Shown: positions 16,172 through 24,373 of the stretch, piece by piece
Layout of the letters: every line of letters begins with the position of its first letter
Position numbering within the stretch: the first letter of the stretch is position 1
Assembly: GCA_900469445.1 (NCBI GenBank)
Contig: UBXM01000033.1
Coordinates: forward strand, 69,732 to 133,731
Direction of reading: 5' to 3'
Length of the DNA: 64,000 bases
Source: Hyphomicrobiales bacterium
GTDB taxonomy: Bacteria; Pseudomonadota; Alphaproteobacteria; Rhizobiales; Rhizobiaceae
Made by a program: the position numbers and the translations under genes
Notes under the pieces: model-generated
Seen by the model: only the letters and a program-made list of their open reading frames with translations
The model's database searches: none
Told to the model about the DNA's origin: nothing

Positions 16172-18991
16172 TTAAAGCGTACGCGTGATATGTTCCACGC
16201 GGAAGCACTCGATCGTATCGCCGGCGCGGATGTCTTCGTAGTTCTCGAAGGCCATACCGCATTCCTGACCCATCGGCACTTCGGCAACTTCGTCCTTGAA
16301 GCGCTTGAGCGTCTTGAGCTTGCCTTCGTGGATAACGACGTTGTCGCGGATGAGGCGTACGCCTGCGCCACGCTCGACCTTGCCTTCGACGACACGGCAA
16401 CCGGCAACCTTGCCGACCTTGGTGATGTTGAAGACTTCCAGGATCTCGGCATTGCCGAGGAAGGTTTCGCGGCGTTCCGGAGAGAGCAGGCCGGACATCG
16501 CTGCCTTCACGTCATCCACCAGATCGTAGATGATGTTGTAGTAGCGGATGTCGAGGCCGTTGCGCTCGGCGATCGTACGGGCCTGCGCGTTGGCGCGGAC
16601 GTTGAAGCCGATGATGGCTGCATCCGATGCCTCGGCGAGCGAGATATCCGATTCGGTGATCGCACCGGCGCCCGAATGGACGATACGGGCACGAACTTCG
16701 TCGGTACCGAGCTTGTCGAGCGAAGCGATGATCGCTTCGACCGAACCCTGCACGTCGGCCTTGATGACCAGCGGGAATTCCTTGAAGCCGGTATTCTGCA
16801 GCTTGCTCATCATCTGTTCGAGCGAACCGCGCTGGCCGGACTGGCGGGCAACCGCCTTGTCGCGCGCCAGACGCTGGCGGTACTCGGAGATTTCGCGGGC
16901 ACGAGCTTCGTTTTCGACCACGGCGAAACGGTCACCGGCAGCAGGCGTGCCGGAAAGACCGAGCACCTCGACCGGGGTTGCCGGACCGGCTTCCTTGACG
17001 TGATCGCCCTTGTCGGTGACGAGAGCACGAACACGGCCCCACTGGTCGCCGGCAACGATGATCTGGCCCGGCTTCAGCGTACCCTTCTGGACGAGCACGG
17101 TCGCAACCGCACCACGACCGCGGTCGAGCTGTGCTTCGATGACCGTACCTTCGGCAGTACGCGTCGGGTCGGCCTTCAGGTCGAGGATTTCGGCCTGCAG
17201 CAGGACGGCTTCGAGCAGCTTGTCGAGGTTGGTCTTGTTCTTGGCCGAAACTTCGACGTCGAGCACTTCACCGCCGAGTGATTCGACGAAGACTTCGTGC
17301 TGCAGAAGCTGCTGGCGAACCTTGTCCGGCTTGGCTTCGTGCTTGTCGATCTTGTTGATCGCCACGATGATCGGAACACCGGCCGCCTTGGCGTGGTTGA
17401 TGGACTCGATCGTCTGCGGCATCACGCTGTCGTCGGCTGCAACCACGAGGATCGCGATATCCGTCGCCTGCGCACCACGGGCACGCATGGCCGTGAAGGC
17501 GGCGTGGCCGGGGGTGTCGATGAAGGTGATCTTCTGACCGTTCTTCTCGACCTGATAGGCACCGATATGCTGGGTGATGCCACCGGCTTCGCCAGACACG
17601 ACGTTCGCCTGACGGATGGCGTCGAGCAGCGAAGTCTTGCCGTGGTCGACGTGACCCATGATGGTGACGACCGGAGGACGGGAAACCATTTCGCCGGCAT
17701 CGTCTGCCTTGTCGAAGATGCCTTCTTCGACGTCGGATTCCGAAACGCGCTTGACGGTATGGCCGAATTCGGCGGCGATGAGTTCTGCAAGGTCGGCGTC
17801 GATGACGTCGCCCGGCTTCATCATCTGGCCTTCCTTCATCAGGTACTTGATGACGTCGACAGCGCGTTCAGACATACGCTGAGACAGTTCCTGAATGGTG
17901 ATGGTTTCCGGCAGGATCACTTCGCGAGCGACCTTTTCACGGGTCTCCTGCATCTGGCTGCGGCGGAATTTTTCCTGCCGGCGGCGCATGGCCGCCATCG
18001 AACGGCCACGGTTGTTGCCGTCATCGTCGGTGCTGGCAGCGGTGATCGTCAGCTTGCCCTGGCGGCGGCCTTCGTCGCCCTTCGGGCGTGCCGGCGGCTT
18101 GGCAGGGGCAGGGGCAGCGACACGGCCACGGCCGGGAATACCAGCCGGACCACGGGCCGGGCCGCGATCGTCGTCTTCTTCATTGCCACGACGGCCACGA
18201 ACGGCGCCAGGCTGCGCTGCAGGGGCGTCAGCGCCGGGACGCGGCGACTGCGGACGACCGTCCTGCGGGCGACCGGCCGGTGCGCGGTCACCAGTGCGTT
18301 CCGGTGCGCGGGCAACGACCGGAGCCGGCGCGGGAGCAACGGGTTCGGGTTCCGGTTCGGGGGCAGGTTCTGCTGCACGGCGAGCGGCTTCTGCAGCCTC
18401 TTCGGCCTTGCGGCGTTCTTCTTCGGCTGCACGGCGTACTTCTTCTTCAGCACGCTGCTTGGCTTCGATGACTTCGCGCGCCTGCGCTTCCATCAGCGCG
18501 CGGCGACGGGCTTCCATTTCTCCTGCGGAGAGATCGTGAAGCACGTTCGGGCGGTTCGGCTGACGGTTCTGCTGGCCGGACTGCTGCGGACGCTGACCCT
18601 GCTGTGGGCGCTGCTGCTGGCCGTAATTGGAGCCTGGACGCTGGCCCTGATGAGAACCGGGGCGCTGACCCTGCGGCTGTGCCGGGCGCTGAGCCTGCGG
18701 AGCCGGCTGCTGTACCGGAGCTGCAGCAGGCTGCGGACGTGGCTGTTGCGGCGCGGGCTGTGCCGCAGCTTCAACTGGACGCGGAGCAGGCGCTGCTGCG
18801 GGCGTAGCGATCGGGGTGATCGGCTTTTCGTCCTGGGGACGGGTCGGGCGGCGTTTTACCGTTTCGACGACGACCGCTTTGGTGCGGCCGCGACCCATGT
18901 CCTGGCGTACTGTACCCTGGTTCATGCCGGATGGCTTGAGCGAGAGGGTCTTTTTCACGCCGAGTGTCTTGTCGTCTTTGTTGTCGGTCAT
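16172..18991 (-). CDS. infB: Translation initiation factor IF-2
   Basis: GTPase that brings initiator tRNA to the 30S subunit. 939 residues. The first 350 are a long Ala/Pro/Gln/Arg-rich region with IF2-associated helices. The GTPase core starts near 440 with GHVDHGKTSLLD (G1), DTPGHAAF (G3) and NKIDK (G4), then domains II-IV to the end. Last gene of rimP-nusA-ylxR-infB. In many bacteria rbfA-truB follow directly, but here a terminator and kduD come next. Confidence 0.98.
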   Translation of the reverse strand: MTDNKDDKTLGVKKTLSLKPSGMNQGTVRQDMGRGRTKAVVVETVKRRPTRPQDEKPITPIATPAAAPAPRPVEAAAQPAPQQPRPQPAAAPVQQPAPQAQRPAQPQGQRPGSHQGQRPGSNYGQQQRPQQGQRPQQSGQQNRQPNRPNVLHDLSAGEMEARRRALMEAQAREVIEAKQRAEEEVRRAAEEERRKAEEAAEAARRAAEPAPEPEPEPVAPAPAPVVARAPERTGDRAPAGRPQDGRPQSPRPGADAPAAQPGAVRGRRGNEEDDDRGPARGPAGIPGRGRVAAPAPAKPPARPKGDEGRRQGKLTITAASTDDDGNNRGRSMAAMRRRQEKFRRSQMQETREKVAREVILPETITIQELSQRMSERAVDVIKYLMKEGQMMKPGDVIDADLAELIAAEFGHTVKRVSESDVEEGIFDKADDAGEMVSRPPVVTIMGHVDHGKTSLLDAIRQANVVSGEAGGITQHIGAYQVEKNGQKITFIDTPGHAAFTAMRARGAQATDIAILVVAADDSVMPQTIESINHAKAAGVPIIVAINKIDKHEAKPDKVRQQLLQHEVFVESLGGEVLDVEVSAKNKTNLDKLLEAVLLQAEILDLKADPTRTAEGTVIEAQLDRGRGAVATVLVQKGTLKPGQIIVAGDQWGRVRALVTDKGDHVKEAGPATPVEVLGLSGTPAAGDRFAVVENEARAREISEYRQRLARDKAVARQSGQRGSLEQMMSKLQNTGFKEFPLVIKADVQGSVEAIIASLDKLGTDEVRARIVHSGAGAITESDISLAEASDAAIIGFNVRANAQARTIAERNGLDIRYYNIIYDLVDDVKAAMSGLLSPERRETFLGNAEILEVFNITKVGKVAGCRVVEGKVERGAGVRLIRDNVVIHEGKLKTLKRFKDEVAEVPMGQECGMAFENYEDIRAGDTIECFRVEHITRTL

Positions 18992-19091
18992 TCCGTTCCT
19001 GTTCCTTCGTACAGGAACGGATGGAAGCCATCAGAACCTGTCGTTCAAGTCGTACAATTCGATCTGCGTCCGGCTAGAGCCGGTGACAGCG

Positions 19092-19781
19092 TCATGGTTT
19101 AGGCATGTCAACGACACCCTTTGTCTGGGGCAGACCGCCTTTACGGTACTGCTCAAGTAGGTTTGCGCGCTTCACTACACCCTCACCCGCCTGCCCTGCA
19201 AGCGCGCAAGCATGGATAAAAGCATTCTCGCCCATCACTTCGTCCAATTCCGCCCCCGTCAGGAGCAGAAAGGCCGGAATGTCATTCTCGGCATCGGTGC
19301 CGAATTTCCAGGCCTTGCGGGCCTGGTCTATCTTTCGAACTCCGTCAGCGGCCGCATCAGAAGCATGGAAGACGCCAACGGCGGCTCCCGAACGAACTGC
19401 GGCATCGACTTTCATCGCGCCGGAAACGAACTGGCCCGCTTTCCGGGCCATGTTCATCATCCCGGCAAGGTCGGCGACCAGAAGCCGGTCGACCAATGCG
19501 CCGAGATCGTCCGCTGCCTTCGTCTCGCTCTTGAAAGCGCGCGAAAACAGTTTCCTTTTTATCGCCCGGTCGACCAGCTCCCGCTCGGCGCGGATCCAGC
19601 AGCCCCTTCCGGGAAGCTGCCGTTTCAGATCCGGCACCACGCTCCCGTCGGGAGCGCGTACGAACCGGATCAGCCGCGACGGGTCGGTCGCCTCGCGGGT
19701 GACGATGCAGGTGCGGTCGTTCACGACGAAATCGTCCGGCCAATCTTCTGCATCATTCGCCCCATTGCCGTCCGCGATCAT
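19092..19781 (-). CDS. YlxR-family RNA-binding protein with C-terminal L7Ae-like domain
   Basis: 229 residues. The N-terminal half is a DUF448/YlxR domain (RTCIVTREATDPSRLIRFVRAPDG and PGRGCWI). The second half, from about 115, looks like an L7Ae/L30e RNA-binding fold (AGMMNMARKAGQFVSGAMKV), the two-domain form usual in alphaproteobacteria. It overlaps the nusA stop by four bases and lies before infB. It is probably a nucleic-acid-binding accessory of the translation/transcription operon. Confidence 0.88.
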   Translation of the reverse strand: MIADGNGANDAEDWPDDFVVNDRTCIVTREATDPSRLIRFVRAPDGSVVPDLKRQLPGRGCWIRAERELVDRAIKRKLFSRAFKSETKAADDLGALVDRLLVADLAGMMNMARKAGQFVSGAMKVDAAVRSGAAVGVFHASDAAADGVRKIDQARKAWKFGTDAENDIPAFLLLTGAELDEVMGENAFIHACALAGQAGEGVVKRANLLEQYRKGGLPQTKGVVDMPKP

Positions 19782-21385
19782 TCCTGATCGGCGGCGACGG
19801 CCTCCTCCTCGGCCTCAGCCTGTTCCTGAGCAAGATCTTCTTCGGTGATCCAGCCTGCGAGCAGACGAGCCTGAACGATCATCTGTTCGGCCTCGACGCG
19901 GGACACGTCGAACTTCGAGAACGTGCCTTCGAACTTCTTCGTCTCGCCGTCCTTGCGTTCCGACCAGCCGACCAGATCGTCGGCAGCGCAGCCGGCGAAG
20001 TCTTCGACCGTCTTGATGCCTTCTTCTCCGAGTGCAACCAGCATCTGGGCGGTGAGGCCTTCGATCTGCTTCAGCTCGTCCTGAACGCCGAGTGCAACGC
20101 GCTTGGCGTCGTTTTCAGCTTCGATACGCTCCAGATATTCGCGCGCGCGGGTCTGGATTTCTGTCGCGGTGTCTTCGTCGAAACCGTCGATCGACGAAAT
20201 TTCGTCGAGCTCGGTATAGGCAAGTTCCTCGACCTGGGCGAAACCTTCCGAAGCAAGCACCTGGCCGACCATTTCGTCGACGTCGAGCGCTTCCATGAAC
20301 AGGTTGGTGCGCTCGTTGAATTCCTTCTGACGGCGTTCCGACTCTTCGGCTTCCGTCATGATGTCGATATCCCAGCCGGTCAGCTGCGAGGCGAGGCGAA
20401 CGTTCTGACCGCGACGGCCGATGGCGAGCGACAGCTGCTCGTCCGGAACCACGACTTCGATACGCTCTGCATCTTCGTCGAGAACGACCTTGGCGACTTC
20501 AGCCGGCTGCAGGGCGTTGACGATGAAGGAGGCCGGATCCTGGCTCCACGGAATGATGTCGATCTTTTCGCCCTGAAGCTCGCCGACAACCGCCTGAACG
20601 CGGCTACCACGCATACCGACGCAGGCGCCGACCGGATCGATCGAGCTATCGTTCGAAATGACGGCGATTTTCGCGCGCGAACCCGGGTCACGGGCAACCG
20701 ACTTGATGTTGATGATGCCGTCGTAGATTTCCGGAACTTCCATGGTGAACAGCTTCACCATGAACTGCGGATGGGTACGCGACAGGAAAATCTGCGGGCC
20801 GCGCTGTTCGCGACGCACGTCGTAGACATAGGCGCGGACGCGATCGCCGTAACGCATGTTTTCGCGCGGGATCATCTCGTCGCGACGGATGATGCCTTCG
20901 CCACGGCCCAGATCGACGATGACGTTACCGTATTCGACGCGCTTGACAGTGCCGTTGACGATTTCGCCGACGCGGTCCTTGAACTCGTCGAACTGGCGGT
21001 CACGCTCGGCTTCGCGCACCTTCTGCACGATGACCTGCTTGGCCGACTGTGCGGCGATACGACCGAAATCCATCGGCGGCAGCGGATCGGCAATGAAGTC
21101 GCCGATCTTGGCGTCGACATTGCGGTCGCGGGCCAGGATCAACGGGATCTGCGTACCGTAGTCTTCGGCAACTTCAACGACTTCGAGAAGACGCTGCAGG
21201 CGGATTTCGCCGGTCTTGGAATTGATGTCGGCGCGGATGTTGGTTTCCGAGCCGTAACGCGAACGGGCGGCCTTCTGGATGGCGTCAGCCATCGCGGCCA
21301 GCACGATTTCGCGGTCGATGACCTTTTCGCGGGCCACTGCATCTGCGATCTGCAGAAGTTCAAGCCGGTTTGCGCTCACTGCCAT
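19778..21385 (-). CDS. nusA: Transcription termination/antitermination factor NusA
   Basis: Binds RNA polymerase and nascent RNA to control pausing, termination and antitermination. 535 residues from the ATG at 21385 (GGAG about 12 bases upstream; an in-frame TTG lies eight codons earlier). It has an N-terminal polymerase-binding domain, an S1 domain near 135-200, and two KH domains to about 345 (VGACVGMRGSRVQAVVGEL and AIGRRGQNVRLASQLTGW). The C-terminal part has helical repeats and an acidic end. Second gene of the rimP operon. Confidence 0.98.
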   Translation of the reverse strand: MAVSANRLELLQIADAVAREKVIDREIVLAAMADAIQKAARSRYGSETNIRADINSKTGEIRLQRLLEVVEVAEDYGTQIPLILARDRNVDAKIGDFIADPLPPMDFGRIAAQSAKQVIVQKVREAERDRQFDEFKDRVGEIVNGTVKRVEYGNVIVDLGRGEGIIRRDEMIPRENMRYGDRVRAYVYDVRREQRGPQIFLSRTHPQFMVKLFTMEVPEIYDGIINIKSVARDPGSRAKIAVISNDSSIDPVGACVGMRGSRVQAVVGELQGEKIDIIPWSQDPASFIVNALQPAEVAKVVLDEDAERIEVVVPDEQLSLAIGRRGQNVRLASQLTGWDIDIMTEAEESERRQKEFNERTNLFMEALDVDEMVGQVLASEGFAQVEELAYTELDEISSIDGFDEDTATEIQTRAREYLERIEAENDAKRVALGVQDELKQIEGLTAQMLVALGEEGIKTVEDFAGCAADDLVGWSERKDGETKKFEGTFSKFDVSRVEAEQMIVQARLLAGWITEEDLAQEQAEAEEEAVAADQE

Positions 21386-21453
21386 TGTCGTTGGTCTCCG
21401 TAGGTCCAATTCTGGCGGCCTTCCCTCCTCGGAAAGGCCAGTGTGTTGGTCGA

Positions 21454-22047
21454 TTATTCTTCGTCTTCAGCTTCGTCGTTCTGGTTCGCGGCCTGCTGTT
21501 TGGCGAGCTTGTCGGCCCTCAGCGCGTCGCGGATCAGATCGTCCGTCAGGATCAGCTTGCCTTCGGCCAGCGCCGAGAACGGGATGACGACCCGCGGTTC
21601 TTCGCCATAGGCGACCTGGTCGCGCTCGACGGTGAAACCTTCTTCGTTGACGTCTGCAATCTTGCCGCGGAAACGCTTCTTGTTGTCGATCATGATCGAC
21701 GTTTCGCATTTCACCAGATGGCCGGTCCAGCGGGCAAAATCCGACTTGCGCACCATCGGCCGGTCGATGCCGGGCGAGGACACTTCGAGATGATACTCGC
21801 GATCGATCGGATCTTCCACATCAAGAACGGGTGAGATGGCGACGGAAACGGCTTCGCAGCCCTCGACATCCATCGTGCCGTCATTGCGCTCGGCCATGAT
21901 CTGCAGGGTCATGCCGTTGAGGTTCAGCATGCGAACGCGCACCAGACGGTAGTCCATTGCGGTCAATACCGGTTCGATGATCTCGGCGACCCTCAGGTCG
22001 AGACCTGTCTCGACGATGAGACGCGGCTCGTGTTCTGTCTGCTGCAT
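21454..22047 (-). CDS. rimP: Ribosome maturation factor RimP
   Basis: Needed for 30S subunit assembly. 197 residues, slightly longer than E. coli RimP because of an acidic Glu/Asp/Asn tail. Family strings include GLDLRVAEIIEPVLTAMDY and the VSSPGIDRP motif near 107. First gene of the nusA-infB operon. A compact leader with its own promoter and a terminator-like hairpin lies in front (22101-22153), which suggests attenuation of the whole operon. Confidence 0.95.
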   Translation of the reverse strand: MQQTEHEPRLIVETGLDLRVAEIIEPVLTAMDYRLVRVRMLNLNGMTLQIMAERNDGTMDVEGCEAVSVAISPVLDVEDPIDREYHLEVSSPGIDRPMVRKSDFARWTGHLVKCETSIMIDNKKRFRGKIADVNEEGFTVERDQVAYGEEPRVVIPFSALAEGKLILTDDLIRDALRADKLAKQQAANQNDEAEDEE

Positions 22048-22100
22048 AAGCTCTCCGGTTCAATCCCCGCGTCGAATGCGGGTTGAAGCGATCGCCTAAC

Positions 22101-22153
22101 AAAAAAGAGCGGGTCCGGGAGGGCCCACTCTTCATCGGACGATCAAGAATATG
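22101..22153 (-). promoter_or_regulatory. rimP leader with terminator-type attenuator
   Basis: On the minus strand a short transcript would begin near 22153 and run into the stem AAGAGTGGGCCC / GGACCCGCTCTT with a TCCC loop, then six T (22101-22106). That is a complete intrinsic terminator 54 bases before the rimP start. It matches the idea of the 'rimP leader' attenuator described computationally in alphaproteobacteria (recalled, not searched). No alternative antiterminator stem is obvious. Confidence 0.7.
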
Positions 22154-22159
22154 GGCTGC

Positions 22160-22188
22160 ATATACGCGCTTGAACCGGCAATTGCAAG
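22160..22188 (-). promoter_or_regulatory. Promoter of the rimP-nusA-infB operon
   Basis: -35 CTTGCA (22188-22183), 17-base spacer, -10 GTATAT (22165-22160), a good rhizobial housekeeping promoter. Confidence 0.65.
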
Positions 22189-22279
22189 ACTTCCGCATTT
22201 CCGCCATTGAAAGCTGGAATTAGCCTGCTCGACGTCTATAACCGGGATATGGACTGAAAAAGAGGAGCTGGGCCGCATC

Positions 22280-23911
22280 GTGCCGGACAGGATAGCAACA
22301 CTCGCGCCATTCAAGAACCAGACCTTCCGCACGATATGGATAGCAAGCCTTGCATCGAATTTCGGTGGCTTGATTCAGGCCGTCGGCGCCGCCTGGATGA
22401 TGACCTCGATTTCGGATTCGCAGGACATGGTGGCTTTGGTCCAGTCGTCGACGACCTTGCCGATCATGCTGTTCTCGCTGATCGCGGGAGCCTTGGCCGA
22501 CAATTTCAACCGGCGCAGCCTCATGCTCACGGCACAGCTCTTCATGCTGGTCGTCTCGATCGCGCTGACGGTCTGCGCCTATCTCGATCTCCTGACGCCC
22601 TGGCTGCTTCTCTGTTTCACCTTCCTTCTCGGCTGCGGTGTGGCGCTCAACAACCCCGCATGGCAGGCTTCCGTCGGCGACATCGTTTCGCGTGAGATGT
22701 TGCCGCAGGCCGTGACGCTGAACAGCGTCGGCTTCAACATCACCCGCAGCGTCGGTCCGGCAATCGGTGGTGCCGTCGTGGCTGCTGCGGGCGCTGCCGC
22801 CGCTTTTGCCGTCAATGCCACGAGTTATATCGTGCTCATGTTTGCGCTTCTGCGCTGGAAGCCCGAACGTCGCGACGATGCCCTGCCGCGTGAAACCCTG
22901 TTGCGGGCGCTTTCGGCCGGGCTCGGTTACGTGTCCATGTCGCCGAATATTCTCAACGTGTTGTTCCGCGGCATGCTTTTCGGTTTTTCCGCCAGCGCCA
23001 TCCTCGCGCTTCTGCCGATCGTCGCCCGCGATCTCGTTTCCGGCGGCCCTTTGACCTACGGCATCATGCTCGGTTGTTTTGGCGTCGGCGCCATCGGCGG
23101 CGCCATGTCGAATGCGCGATTGCGCGAAAAGCTGACAAGCGAGAGGATCGTCCAGTTTTCTTTCGTCGGTTTCGCGGCGAGTTCCGCCATCATCGCCTTG
23201 AGCAACAATACGGCGCTGACGGCACTCGTGCTGATCGTTCCGGGGGCATGCTGGGTTCTGGCTCTGTCGCTGTTCAACACGACGGTACAGCTGTCGGCGC
23301 CGCGCTGGGTGGTTGGTCGCGCCCTGTCGTTTTACCAGACGTCCACATTCGGCGGCATGGCCGTCGGTAGCTGGATCTGGGGCGTCGCGGCTGAAAATTT
23401 TGGCGTATCCGTTTCGCTCAGCCTGGCAAGCCTTGCCATGCTGGTCGGCGGTATGGCTGGACTGAGAAACCCTCTGCCGCAATTCGCAGATGTCGATCTG
23501 AGCCCGCTGAACAAGTTCAACGAGCCGATGCTGAAGCTCGACCTGCAGCCGCGAAGCGGTCCGATCGTGCTGCAGATCGACTATGAGATTGCGGAGGAGG
23601 ACATTCCGGAATTTCTGACGCTGATGGCGCGCCGCCGCCGGGTCCGTATTCGTGACGGCGCTCGCCAATGGGCGCTCATGCGCGATCTGGAACATCCGGA
23701 AATCTGGACCGAGACCTATCACACGGCGACCTGGGCGGATTACGTTCGCCACAATCGCCGTCGGCTGCAGATCGACGAAGAGATATGGGACGCGATCCGA
23801 AAGCTCCACAGAGGCGCCGAAGACCCGCGTGTTCATCGGATGATCGAACGTCAGACGATCCCGCCGAGCGACGATATCTTCCACAAACACCATGTCGACC
23901 TTCACCATTGA
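22280..23911 (+). CDS. MFS exporter (MFS_3, EntS-like) with C-terminal cytoplasmic domain
   Basis: 543 residues. The first 400 form about 11-12 membrane helices of the major facilitator 'transmembrane secretion effector' family, which includes the enterobactin exporter EntS. The last 130 residues are soluble, charged and Arg/His-rich (LMARRRRVRIRDGARQWALMRD onward), as in the full-length family. The GTG at 22280 is used; GAGGAG lies upstream but at long spacing. The substrate is unknown. It diverges from rimP. Confidence 0.85.
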   Translation: MPDRIATLAPFKNQTFRTIWIASLASNFGGLIQAVGAAWMMTSISDSQDMVALVQSSTTLPIMLFSLIAGALADNFNRRSLMLTAQLFMLVVSIALTVCAYLDLLTPWLLLCFTFLLGCGVALNNPAWQASVGDIVSREMLPQAVTLNSVGFNITRSVGPAIGGAVVAAAGAAAAFAVNATSYIVLMFALLRWKPERRDDALPRETLLRALSAGLGYVSMSPNILNVLFRGMLFGFSASAILALLPIVARDLVSGGPLTYGIMLGCFGVGAIGGAMSNARLREKLTSERIVQFSFVGFAASSAIIALSNNTALTALVLIVPGACWVLALSLFNTTVQLSAPRWVVGRALSFYQTSTFGGMAVGSWIWGVAAENFGVSVSLSLASLAMLVGGMAGLRNPLPQFADVDLSPLNKFNEPMLKLDLQPRSGPIVLQIDYEIAEEDIPEFLTLMARRRRVRIRDGARQWALMRDLEHPEIWTETYHTATWADYVRHNRRRLQIDEEIWDAIRKLHRGAEDPRVHRMIERQTIPPSDDIFHKHHVDLHH

Positions 23912-23920
23912 GGTTCATGC

Positions 23921-24373
23921 ATGTTCCGAAAGGCACATTCCGGCGATCTGCCGGCAATCGTAGCGCTTCTGGCGGATGACCCGCTCGGCGCGGCGAGGGA
24001 GATTGCCGCAGAGCGGCCGGACCGCGCCTATCTCGACGCTTTTGCCGCGATCGATGCCGACAGCAATCAATTGCTGGCCGTTGCCATAGATGATGATGAC
24101 AGGGTGATCGGCTGCCTGCAGCTTTCCTTCATCCCCGGCCTGTCGCGCACGGGCATGTGGCGAGGCCAGATCGAGAGTGTCAGGATTGCCGCCAATCATC
24201 GCGGCAGCGGTTTGGGAGCGGCCATGATCGAATGGGCGGTAGAGCAGGCGAGGGCGCGTGGCTGCGGCCTCGTGCAGCTGACGTCCGACAAGCGGCGGCC
24301 GGATGCGATCCGCTTCTACGAAAAACTCGGTTTCGTCGCGAGCCACGAAGGCCTGAAGCTCGACCTATCATAG
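23921..24373 (+). CDS. GNAT-family N-acetyltransferase
   Basis: 150 residues with the acetyl-CoA-binding motif A VRIAANHRGSGLGAAMIEWAV near 88-108 and the C-terminal FYEKLGF motif. The substrate is not predictable. It follows the MFS gene by nine bases, so the two are probably co-transcribed. Its stop overlaps the stop of the opposing transglycosylase gene by six bases. Confidence 0.88.
   Translation: MFRKAHSGDLPAIVALLADDPLGAAREIAAERPDRAYLDAFAAIDADSNQLLAVAIDDDDRVIGCLQLSFIPGLSRTGMWRGQIESVRIAANHRGSGLGAAMIEWAVEQARARGCGLVQLTSDKRRPDAIRFYEKLGFVASHEGLKLDLS

Noticed and set aside
22220..23908. 562-codon minus-strand frame opposite the MFS gene
   Set aside because: Shadow frame with His/Arg/Gln-rich composition. 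It would also cover the rimP upstream region and has no ribosome site.
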